From positions 1,795,001 through 1,859,000 of the forward strand of contig WPIO01000056.1 in NCBI GenBank assembly GCA_009760855.2: DNA of 64,000 bases. The letters run 5' to 3'. Positions 44,810 to 54,785 of the stretch are shown piece by piece. The position numbers and the translations under genes are program-made. Within the stretch, counting starts at the first letter, position 1, and each line of letters starts with the position of its first letter. This stretch comes from Cristatella mucedo (taxonomy: Eukaryota; Bryozoa; Phylactolaemata; Cristatellidae). The notes below the pieces were generated by a model. It was not told where the DNA came from, did not search any database, and saw only the letters and a program-made list of their open reading frames with translations.

Positions 44810-46370
44810 ATCTTCATGGGCTAAGATCCAAAGATCTAAGATCCCATGCTTCAGTGCAGCATGTATAACACATCAGAGACAAGAATCTACCGTTCGATTA
44901 TCAATCGTCACGTCCTCACTTGACGACTGATATCATGATTGTCATGACGAGGACACGCGATGATGGCTTCTCTGTAGCCGGTGGACCGACCAATCTGACT
45001 GCCATCAGTCAAACGGATCCACCAGAAAGGAGACAGCACCCAATCGGTGTCTGGATCGGAGAAAGCTAGCTGCCCGCTGTCTGCCGAATACCGAGTACCA
45101 ACTACGGCAAGTTGGCATGCGGACACCAGAACCCAATTCTTGGTTAGTAGAGCAATTCAAAACAGCAGAGGCAATACACGAGTTTAGCTTATCTACCATC
45201 GCAATTTCTCCCAAGCTCAAATTGACTAGGATTTCCTTCTACTGTACAGCAGGGGAAAGCTGTAACAGCAATGAACGCTATGAACCCTAGCACATGTTTC
45301 AAGAGACACCCATGAAGAGTCCGACTCAACACACGAGACACGCTGGCCAACGCAGCACACCAGGTCACCATCATTATCACTGGCGATCGACAGCACCGGC
45401 AAACGAGTAAAACGAGTGTCACTTTGGCCACTTCTTAACTGCAAACACTACACAAATAGAAGCAACTGCACGGCTGAGGGATTGGCAGCCCTCCCTTGCC
45501 AAGCCCTATCAGATAAAGAAAAAAAAATTCAGATTCCCTACAAAAGCTGTAACCGTGAAGGGATGAAGCACTCCAACCAGCCCCTCCTTCCCTGTGCCTC
45601 TCTCTCTCTCATCTCTCTGTCTCTCTCTCTCTCACCAGCACCAACAGAGCTTTGGTTAAGGAGGAGAAGAAGACCTTCGCAAAAGACCACATAAATATAT
45701 GCCTGAAGGAAAAAGAGTCACTTGTGAAGCTTCACTCTACCAACATGGAAGTTCAGAAAAGAAAAATCTCAAATTGCAAGCAGCGAGTGACCTGCAATAT
45801 AACCTGCTATGAGACATGAGATGAAATATGGGTGCGATGTGCCGTGCACATGAGAAGCTTCCTTCGAATGCGATAGGAATTCGCTTTACCCCATGGCATC
45901 TCAAGCTCACAGCCAAAGCGAGTGTGGTGGCAAGCATGAAACTATGACGGCCCTACACTAAAGAAAGCTCCTCCAATACCCACAAGCCTCCCCGCTTCAC
46001 CACGATCTAATGAATCCTGTCCATAGGCGTGCTGATATGGGATGGGGGCAGCTGTCCCGATCCGGGTACAACTCATTAGATCGGTCCTGAGGGAGGTGGG
46101 CAGTCGGCTTATGCCCACATGATTGGCTTGGCTGTGAGCACACCTATGAGAAGACTTCAGAGTAGGAAGCGAGAGGAGAGGGAAGAGAAGAGGGGAGAGA
46201 GAATAAAGAGGAGAAAATATAAGAGAAGAGAACAGGAAAGTGGTGAGATAAGAGAAGAGGCCTCTGCACCAGTCTCTCATAAGCAAACCCTGTGGTGAAG
46301 TAAGCACACGTGCACTACACAGGTTTCTACAGGGTGACTGCATTTTTGGAGAGCAATCTCCAACTGAAGG
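44810..46370. other. Intergenic stretch, nothing recognised
   Basis: Apart from a short CT repeat (45,598-45,640) there are only short frames with no recognisable product. Confidence 0.5.
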
Positions 46371-46379
46371 CCTCGAAAT

Positions 46380-46616
46380 GAAACAGCAGATAAGAACCGA
46401 GAGAAAGACAATGAGACAGAGAGAGACAGAGAGAGTGACCGGGAGAGAGGTAGACAGTGAGAAAGAGAGGGAGAGAAACAGAGAGAAAGACAGGGAGAGA
46501 GACAGAGACAGTGACAGAGAGAGTGAGAGAGACAGAGACAGACAGGCAGGCAGACAGAGACAGACCGTGACACACACACAGAGTGAGAAGACAGAGGGAG
46601 ACAGACAGAGAGAGAC

Positions 46617-46649
<33 letters not shown>

Positions 46650-46980
46650 CAGAGAGAGACAGAGAGACAGAGAGACAGAGAGAGAGGGAGAGAGAGAGTG
46701 AGATAAAAAGAGAGACGGTGAGAGAGACAGGGAGAGAGGGAGGGATAGAGAGAAAGATAGCGAGAGTGAGAGACAGACAGTGAGAGAGACAAAGACAGTG
46801 AGACAGACAGACAGAGAAAGAGAGAGGGAGACAGACAGGCAGAAAGTGGGAGAGCCGGAGAGTAAGTGAGAGAGCGAGAGAGACAGCGAAAGAGAGAAAG
46901 AGATAGAGAGGTAGAGACAGCAAGAGAAAGAGACAGAGAGTGAGACAGAGTGAGAGACAGAGAGTGAGAGACAGAGAGCA
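46380..46980. repeat. GA/GACA compound microsatellite, about 600 bp
   Basis: AGAGAGACAGAGAGA units with GACAGACAGG variants and short GA runs. The long Ser/Leu ORFs on the opposite strand are artefacts of this repeat. Confidence 0.95.
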
Positions 46981-46984
46981 GCAG

Positions 46985-49410
46985 ACATGTAGGAACCTTT
47001 GCAGTGATGACATAAAAGCAACAAAGGCCAATGTTGCTTGCATGTCCTCTGTGAGCTGGCAGCCAGTGGCATGAGAAAGTCAACATATACGGCAGTTGCT
47101 TAAGTAATACCGACTGGGTTCTGCAAAGCAACAGGTTTTGTCACCGAGTGCAACTTTTGAGCAAATTCGGGAATTTGCAGTTTACCACTCAAGTTTTCGA
47201 CAAAGAACCTTAGGACAAGAAATGCTTACTTAGCAAGCAGCTCTCGGCTACATGGAGCAGGAGGGATAGGAGGGGTAGGCTGGCCTTGCCAGGTTAGGGT
47301 GGGAAGGGAATGCAACTTGGCACAAGCTTTTCGACGAAAATCCATCATAGTTTCTGTAGCAGAAGCATGAACCATGACGAAATTTCAAAGCAATACAAGC
47401 AGCCACGGTCTGGCACACTGTATCGTCGTCATGACTGCTAGCTAGCTGTAAAAGGGCACGTGAACCATCACACACACACTCTCCTCTGATAAGACTCTTA
47501 AAACACCACGGAGATAGGACGCCGGCCGAGAAGAAGCAGCAGAGGCCTGAGCGGCAGCGCCGCTGCGGGTGACAAAACAGCGAGCCCAGCGCCAGAGCTG
47601 TGCACCTCAAATTCAATAGGGGAAGGATCATTAAAAGTTATAACAATAATAACAATAATAATAGTGACAGTAGGTTGCTTGCATAGTTGACTAAGAGAAC
47701 TTAGTCTCAACCCAGGTGCTTTACGTCTCGCAGCAAGGAATCAAAGCCGCCGGGTTAGCTACAAGCACGGTGTCAAGCGAGAGGTGATGCTTAGTCCTGC
47801 ATGACGAAAAACAAGTATGATGCTTAGTCCAGCATGCAAAAGCACATGTTAAGGCACTCGTCTTTCCACGTGAGAAAAACCTTGGTACAACAACGCTAGC
47901 AGGCCAAACACAAAAAAGCACCCACTAGACAAGCAAGCCTTGAACGATTACCTAATTACCTTTTCCCGAGCACCTCCCTCAGCACACCCCTCCCTCCTGC
48001 TGGGCTAAGGATCATTCCTCGGGGCGAAGCTGGCAAGTTTAGCAGCCGGACCACTACAAAGCTGCCTATAAGCAGCGACCCTAAGGCAAGCGTTTTTTGA
48101 CAGTGCCCAGGCCCTGAAAGCAACTGGTATTCGCCGAGTGCCATGGATGCAATTTAAATGGCAGTTCGTGGCTACCAACTGCCACTACAGACAAGAGTGT
48201 GAGCACATAATAAGACACCCTAAAACCCGACAGGGACGGATCCTCTTCATCCAATAAAGCGCTACAACGCTACCGAACAGGCCGAAATCCCAAATCTTCC
48301 TCCTCCCCTCCCAACTTCAGGCAGGTGCTTGATCGGGTGGGTGGTATAAGCAACTGCAACGTCACCAGCAACACCGCCACCAGCACTGCCAACAACGCCA
48401 CACCAGCACTGCCAACAACACCGGGTCACTGGTGAAGCCGAGACGCCTCATATGACGATTTTGGTCAGCAAGAGCAGTCATCTAGTCCCAAGTCAAAAAA
48501 CTGCGACATCCTTAGCAGCAGCAGGCAGGCAAAACAGCTACTTCTGGTGGTGAAAAGGAGACTGGCATGCAGCAGCAGCCATTCTCTACAACGCATCTTG
48601 GCGACCAGGCTCGCTAGCAGGACACCTTTGGCAGAGGTGAGAACATAACTTCCCTGCCAAGCGAGTGCAAGCGCCTGTGGCTACCTGGTTTAGCCAGTGG
48701 TTGAGATGCTCGCCCTAAACGGCCGAGGTCAAGGTGAATGGAGTATGCGACAATCGAGGTCGTGGCTCAGTGGATGAATTTCGTTAATTTATTTGTGGGC
48801 ATTTGTATCATTATATATTTACTTAATACATTTATGTATAACTGAATTACATTACAAATGAATAATATTTAGATTTATTGACCTTACTCGTCAACCGGTA
48901 TTAGTTCACTGATGCAGTGGAGAGAAGCACGACACCGGGAGTGGGGGGATGGCAGACCGGATGGCAGTGCACGAGCATAAGGCTGCACTCAGCAATAAGC
49001 TGTGGACGAATCAAAAGTGTGAGTTTCGACGAGGCGAGGCTTCCATGCACTCACCACCCACAGGCATACCGAAAAGGAGGGGGCTCTGGCTACTTGGACC
49101 GACCTGGAAAGCAAGTCCCACCCCTCTCTGACAGGTCCGCTAGCCCTCCCACGGTCACCTTCCCTCGCCCTCCCAGATAAGGTCAGGGTTTGGCCTGCTC
49201 CTTGGCCTAAACCCGAGTGGGCTGGGGCGGTCGGCACCTTGGCTCGGGTCGAAACCGAACAGCGGCCTGATCAGGCCTGATCATATGCTTGCATCGAAGG
49301 GGGCAGGAGGAAGCCTGAGTCATCTTCTGTTTCCCAGCTTGCAGCTACGTGATGCCTAGGGCTTTGGCAGCACGGCAGCACTCAGCTTGAACTCGGCCAT
49401 TGGGAACTAC
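46985..49410. other. Intergenic stretch with retroelement debris
   Basis: A diverged inverted LINE tail lies at about 47,640-47,735 and a family I SINE head at about 48,685-48,730 (CTGGTTTAGCCAGTGGTTGAG). Otherwise nothing is recognised. Confidence 0.5.
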
Positions 49411-49414
49411 CCCG

Positions 49415-49490
49415 TGCAGCAAATGTAAAGCACCTAGAAAGAGATTGAGTTCTCTGAGGGCGCTTTATCAAGTGCATTATTATTATGCGC
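49415..49490 (+). mobile_element. LINE/SINE tail
   Basis: CAGCAAATGTAAAGCACCTAG, GAGTTCTCTGAGGGCGCTTTATC and AGTGCATTATTATTATG. Confidence 0.75.
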
Positions 49491-49587
49491 TCAAACGTCC
49501 GAAGCAAAGAAGTTAAGAAACTGCAGAGAAACTGAGGGGAAACTGGATGCAAGCCATCACAATAATCTGCACATAAAACGAGCATTC

Positions 49588-49590
49588 AGA

Positions 49591-49621
<31 letters not shown>

Positions 49622-49690
49622 GGAGACGGAGACGGAGATGGAGAGACAGAGACAGACACAGACAGACAGACAGACAGACACACATACACA
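49588..49690. repeat. GA/GACGGA/GACA microsatellite
   Basis: (GA)n, then GACGGAGACGGAG and GACAGACAGACAG units. Confidence 0.95.
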
Positions 49691-49832
49691 GACAAACAGA
49701 GTGAGTGAGCTGCTGATAGAGAGGCAGATCTGCATAAAGCTGCGTTTACACGGTCATTCTTGCTTCGATGCTACTTTGGTCTTCCTAGGTCTACCACGAT
49801 CGAATAGTTAGTGGTAGCAAGCTCAATGACAA

Positions 49833-50190
49833 CAAGCATAACATGGTTAGGGGTGACATGCACAGGGTCAGCATGCAAATATGATCAGTGGCAGCATGCA
49901 ATGTGTCAGCACACACCTGTTTATTACAGCATTTAGTGGGTCCTTGTGATTCGTCCTTTGTATGCTTATGCATACTGACACTGTGCCTGCTGCTACTAAC
50001 CATATCTGTATGTTGACCCTGTGCTTGTATCATCCAACAATGTTATGCTTGGTGATATTGCAAATGTTATCACTAATCCTTTGGTAACGCTTTCTTTACA
50101 GCTACAACAACTGTAAAGTGCCGGAGGAGAGATTCAGTTCTCTAGGGCGCTATACAAACTCACTATTATTACTATTATTATTATTATTAC
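49833..50190. mobile_element. Head-to-head LINE 3' ends forming an inverted repeat
   Basis: 49,833-49,915 is the LINE 3' UTR on the minus strand (GGTTAGGGGTGACATGCACAG). 49,918-50,190 is the same region on the plus strand, ending in the common tail and TTATTATTATTATTAC. Confidence 0.75.
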
Positions 50191-50264
50191 AGCATCGTAC
50201 TAATCACTATCTCAACTGTCCTCCCCTCCTGACTCAGCTATGCTTCTCACTTTCTCTTTGTTGC

Positions 50265-50410
50265 ATGAGATGAAGTCTGCTGGCTACCGCGTGCGTACCG
50301 AAAGCCGCTTAGGCTTTGAGTGCGCTATTAAAAACTCCCCTGCATAATACCCACTTAGTCTCTGTGGCTTTGTGGAGTTGCAGACGGAGACACATTACAT
50401 TACATTAAAT
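50265..50410 (-). repeat. Inverted partial copy of the unclassified repeat
   Basis: CGTACCGAAAGCCGCTTAGGC, TTTGTGGAGTTGCAGACGG and ACATTACATTACATT are the reverse complement of the start of the repeat. Confidence 0.65.
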
Positions 50411-50419
50411 GCGGCAGCT

Positions 50420-52470
50420 TAAGCTAGACCAGCGAGTGCTGCGAATGAGTCGGCACATCGATGCTCGGGCAGACAGACGGGCAGGCAGAGCCTAGCAAGC
50501 CGTAGGCGTGCGGTCCATACTGGTCGTGGCGTCCATAGCGTTCGCTCTATACTCGCTCGATCGAAACTATTGGCATAGACATCCCCTGAGATGAGACGCC
50601 ACGGACACACAACACACACACACACATCCCCCCTACGTGGCATGCCGAACTAACGGCCCCACTGTTCAGTATCGAACGGCAATGGCGGATAAAAGGCTCG
50701 CGACAAAGCCGCAACCTCCTCGACAATTCGCCGCGGAGGTTACGCAACTTTCGCGAGCGCACAGCTCTTCGCAGGGGCGCACGAGCGACGGGGTACGGCC
50801 GATAGCAGGCCGACCGGCCTGCCGTGCAGACGACCGCCGGGGAAGTTCAAGGTTAGTCGGCGCTCATGGGATACACTGCCGCTATATTTAGCCGACTTCG
50901 AGCTAATCTTCGCCGCTTACACAACGTTTCAGCACCAAAATGCCAGTTGCCACGAAGCGTTGCGATAAAAGTGCGCTAGCGCTACTGGGAGCGGAACCGG
51001 CTGCGGGTCGGCTAGTCGCTCGCCACCCACCTCGGCTAGTCGAGCTCAGTCGCCGCAAATGGATCCGCTCCTTCACAATAGACCGATTACCGAAGCGGGT
51101 CAAACTCTATAAGACTGCGAGAATACCGCGTCCCGCCCGGCCGAGCCCTCTGTCACTCGCAGGAGACGATAAACGCTGCAGCCGGCCGCGACTCGGATCA
51201 AAAGCTGAGTCGTGACCCACAACTCCTAACCGCCGCGGCAGCCCAAACGACGACTATAGAGAGCCCACGACGTCCGCCTCCAGCGCCTGCGTCAGCGCGC
51301 CTGTGCGCCCCGCAGAGGCGCGTCTGGACTGCGCCGCAGACTGGGAGCACGAAGGACTCCAGTCTGCGGCGCAGAACCCGCACAAGGGTCGCCCGGCGGC
51401 CAGATAACGAGCCTCGTAAGGACGCCAGCGGTGCCCTGAGTGTCGACGGCTGGGTCCGCGCAAGAAGCGCGACACGAAACTAACATAATATCATAACTTT
51501 CCGCTTACCCGAATCGCCATCGACCGCGGACGGCGCACAATAATCCATACGCTCACAACCGCCCACCTACGAAAAAGCCATTTACGGCATAGCAGCCATT
51601 GACATGGCGGATAACGATTTACAACGGAAAACCAAAGAATGCCAAAACTGTGAAGAACGTTCATTTTATGAGTGAAAAAAATTTCCTTTAAACTTTGCGC
51701 TGTTTCTTTTGTTTTTTAATAAGTAGGATTTCAGCAGGTAGCAACGGCTTCGAATGACGGCCGACGGCATCGTGTCGTACACCGGATGTACAGCAGCCGC
51801 CCTACGCGCTAGTACGCCGCACGGCTCCCTCGCTGTGGCTTAATTCAGCGCGCCCATTCCGGCCGGCCGGCCGCCGGCCGGCCCGCATAACCAAAGGCAA
51901 GTGCCCGCGGATGAGAAGCCGCCGCCTCGCGCTCCAGGCGGGGGGGGCATCTATCCTCTGTCCCGCTCGCGGCTTCGATTGGTTGACGGGGGTCGTCGTG
52001 CGTCCGCTCCAAGGCCGCCTACTGCGTACTTCCGCTTTGCCGGCGCCAGAAAGCCGGCAACTCGTAAGCGTCGCGCCGCTCGCACGCGCCTTTGCCGTCG
52101 TGAGGTTTGAACGACGGCGGCAGACGCTGTCCGACCTTGGCCCCGTGCCGCCGCCGCTGCGGCGCGCGGCGGTCATCGGAGTGGAGAGGCTGCTGCGACT
52201 CGGACCCGGAAAAAGGAGTCGAGCCCGATGGCCGATGCGAGATCGCTGTCGATGATCGCGTCGCGAATCGTGTCGGACGCGCTGTTGCAACGGCTGAGAG
52301 GCGTTGTACGGCTCGAGAGCTCGGTCCGACGCATGTCCGGTCGCAGCCGGCTTCTCGAGGAGGAGGAGGAGTAGGAGGCGCCCGGCCTCGCGGACTGGCA
52401 GCTACGGTCACTAAGTGGAACTCGTTCAAGGATGTCTTACATACCAAATTTATGTTGACGTCAGTTTAAG
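50420..52470. other. GC- and CpG-rich region without a recognised gene
   Basis: High GC with many CG dinucleotides, including GGCCGGCCGGCCGCCGGCC near 51,865. Open frames over 100 codons exist on both strands (for example 51,802-52,290 minus and 52,107-52,469 plus), but their peptides are Arg/Pro/Ala-rich and match no family I know. It may be a promoter and 5' exon region of an unseen gene. Confidence 0.4.
51329..51374. repeat. 16-bp perfect inverted repeat in GC-rich DNA
   Basis: CTGCGCCGCAGACTGG at 51,329-51,344 and its reverse complement at 51,359-51,374 with a 14-nt loop. It could form a strong hairpin. Confidence 0.85.
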
Positions 52471-53379
52471 TCACCGATCGCGAGTGTGCCAATCAGCAAG
52501 GAGAAGAGAATACTCGAAGCAGACTCCGTTTCTGGCTGTGGTCTTTCAGTGGTTCGGACAGATACACACAACACGGCACTGGCCAAAAGATGAACCCTGC
52601 CAGTGATTGAGCTGTTTTAAGCTGCTGTTCGTTGAGCAGCTAATGCAGAGTAGGATCGGCTCGACACTCAGATGTATCGTCATCATGCTGAGCCCTGTCT
52701 CTGTGGTCGATGAGCTCGAGTGATCGGTCCTCTCCCTCCTACCCCTCTTCCCTCCTCCCTTCTTCCCCCTGGCCAATTGTGATTGGAGGAGCTGCCCTGG
52801 GGGGGGGGTCGAGCAGACTAGCAGGAGCAGCACCGGGGCCTCTGAGGGACAGTCTGTCAGCAGCCATCAGGTGCTCCTCGCGATCAGAGTGCATCTGGCT
52901 GCCCGATAGTCACTGCCATGAACCATGGTGGATGTCTCTCGAATTTCCGGACGAATGTCGTGTGCCTAGTTAGGTTAGAAATCGGCTCTCGGCAAGCAGC
53001 AAAGGGTTGCTTGCTGCGTGGGGGCTGCTGCTCTATCGAATCTCTTGACTCAATCGCTGTCGGCACATTCGCCAGCAGTAGCTCTGCCCTCGGCCCCCTT
53101 GTCTGGCTGTAAGTTCGGCGATGCAAGGTATGCTGCTGAGCCTGGTCAAATAAAATTTGTCAGTTTCGAGGCAGTGCTGCTGGTGGGCACATGCGCGCCA
53201 GCTTTCTGCATGGCATCCGCAGGTTTTTTCATCTTTGGTGCCGCCGGGAGGGGCGGTATCGCTCGGCATGCCTTCTTACTAGTCTCTTCAGCTGTCATTT
53301 TCTGGGGCCTTCATTAGCAAGCTATGCATAACAGACGCTACATTCTTGCTCTCCTCTCACTCTCTCTCTCTCTCTCTCA

Positions 53380-53452
<73 letters not shown>

Positions 53453-54160
53453 AGTGACAGTATAGCACAGCATGATGGCCGAAGGCATCGATGCCTTTGA
53501 GCATAGCAGACTTTCTAAAGTGATTGCCAGTGAGCTTCAGACCACTGCTTCGTATCCTAAGCAATGATGAACATGTGAGCACTGGTAGGTTTCTCACCCT
53601 CTTTTAGGTCTGAAAACAGAGGCAGTCTGAGCCTCGAACCCAGCGTCTTGCTACGTTGCAAGCAAGTTGTGATTTTCAACAGCCCTCGCCTCGAGCAATT
53701 CTCATTGGACCAATAAAGCGCTGTCTCTACTCACACGCTGTCGTCCTCGAATACCTCTTGCTCCATTAGCTACTGTTAGCTCGTGAGAGTGGAAGGACCG
53801 ACCTACCATCGCTGGATACAGCTTCAGCCTGACACCCCAGACTCATTCTATAAACAGTGGCTTCGCAAAACCTGCAATCATTGTGCACAAATTAACTAAT
53901 AAATCTTTATGTTTGTAGACAAGCACATTCTCATGTTCGAACAATTCATAAGCCCTCCCTCACCCGAAGCCGAACATGCGATCGCCCTGCAACTGCGCCA
54001 CTGATTGACTAGGCTGGACCAACAAGCTGCATCTTTATGAACGTACAGCTGGCTGGCTAATGCTCACAAGCCATGCTGCCGAACCTCTAAAGGCAAGACC
54101 TGCCCCCCTTAGTTATCAAGGCCAGCCTAGCTGGAGGGGGCTGGAGAAACCGTAGCAGCT
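52471..54160. other. Upstream flank of the pseudo-caspase gene, no gene recognised
   Basis: A plus-strand frame around 53,018-53,317 has a hydrophobic end (ASAGFFIFGAAGRGG) but no family similarity or splice support. The rest is a CT repeat and unique sequence. Confidence 0.4.
53354..53447. repeat. CT microsatellite
   Basis: Two (CT)n runs divided by CACTTT, about 90 nt. Confidence 0.95.
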
Positions 54161-54164
54161 CAGC

Positions 54165-54225
54165 AATGTAAAGTGCCTAGAAAGAGATTGAGTTCTAAGG
54201 GTGCTATAAAATATATCGTTATTAA
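54165..54225 (+). mobile_element. LINE/SINE tail upstream of the pseudo-caspase gene
   Basis: CAGCAATGTAAAGTGCCTAG, GATTGAGTTCTAAGGGTGC and a degenerate end. Confidence 0.65.
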
Positions 54226-54299
54226 TATCTTTGAATATGAACCGAAGGCTGGCCAATGAGAGCACTAGTTAGGAGCCTATTACTTAGCTTACTGAATTA

Positions 54300-54625
54300 T
54301 GCCGCCAGCTGCTTTGCTGCTGCTCTGCTGCTGCTGCTGCTCTGCTGCTGCTTTGCTCTGCTCTGCTTCTGCTGCTGCTTTGTTGCTGCTGCTTTGCTCT
54401 GCTTCTGCTGCTGCTGCTTTGTTGCTGCTGCTTCTGCTGCTTTGTTGCTGCTGCTGCTGCTGCTACTTTGCTCTGCTCTGCTGCTGCTTTGTTACTGCTG
54501 CTTTGCTCTGCTTCTGCTTCTGCTGCTTTGTTGCTGCTGCTTCTGCTGCTTTGTTGCTGCTGCTGCTGCTACTTTGCTCTGCTCTGCTGCTGCTTTGCTG
54601 CTGCTGCCGCTTTGCTGCTGCTGCC
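54300..54625 (+). repeat. CTG/TTG-rich cryptic trinucleotide tract
   Basis: Irregular units of TGCTGCTGCTTTG and TCTGCTGCTGC fill about 325 nt directly before the pseudo-caspase ORF. The tract is open in several frames (Leu-, Cys- or Ala-rich), which is a property of the repeat and not evidence of coding. It may lie in the promoter or 5' UTR. Confidence 0.85.
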
Positions 54626-54785
54626 CTCCGGCAGCGACAGATGACCCACTTTTGCACCGCCCTTTTTGGGAATGCTTCGTCTTTCGTGGTGCTAGCATCT
54701 CACTCCTCCTGCTGCTCACGGATCGCGTCGCTGCCTCTTGCAGAGCGACCTTTGCCTCGCGTCGCCCTCTCCCTCGCTCACTGGG

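Noticed and set aside
45942-47131. Three overlapping long minus-strand Ser/Leu frames
   Set aside because: Generated by the GA/GACA microsatellite.
53018-53317. Plus-strand frame with a hydrophobic end as a membrane protein
   Set aside because: Only one short hydrophobic stretch, no family similarity, and an equally long frame on the other strand.
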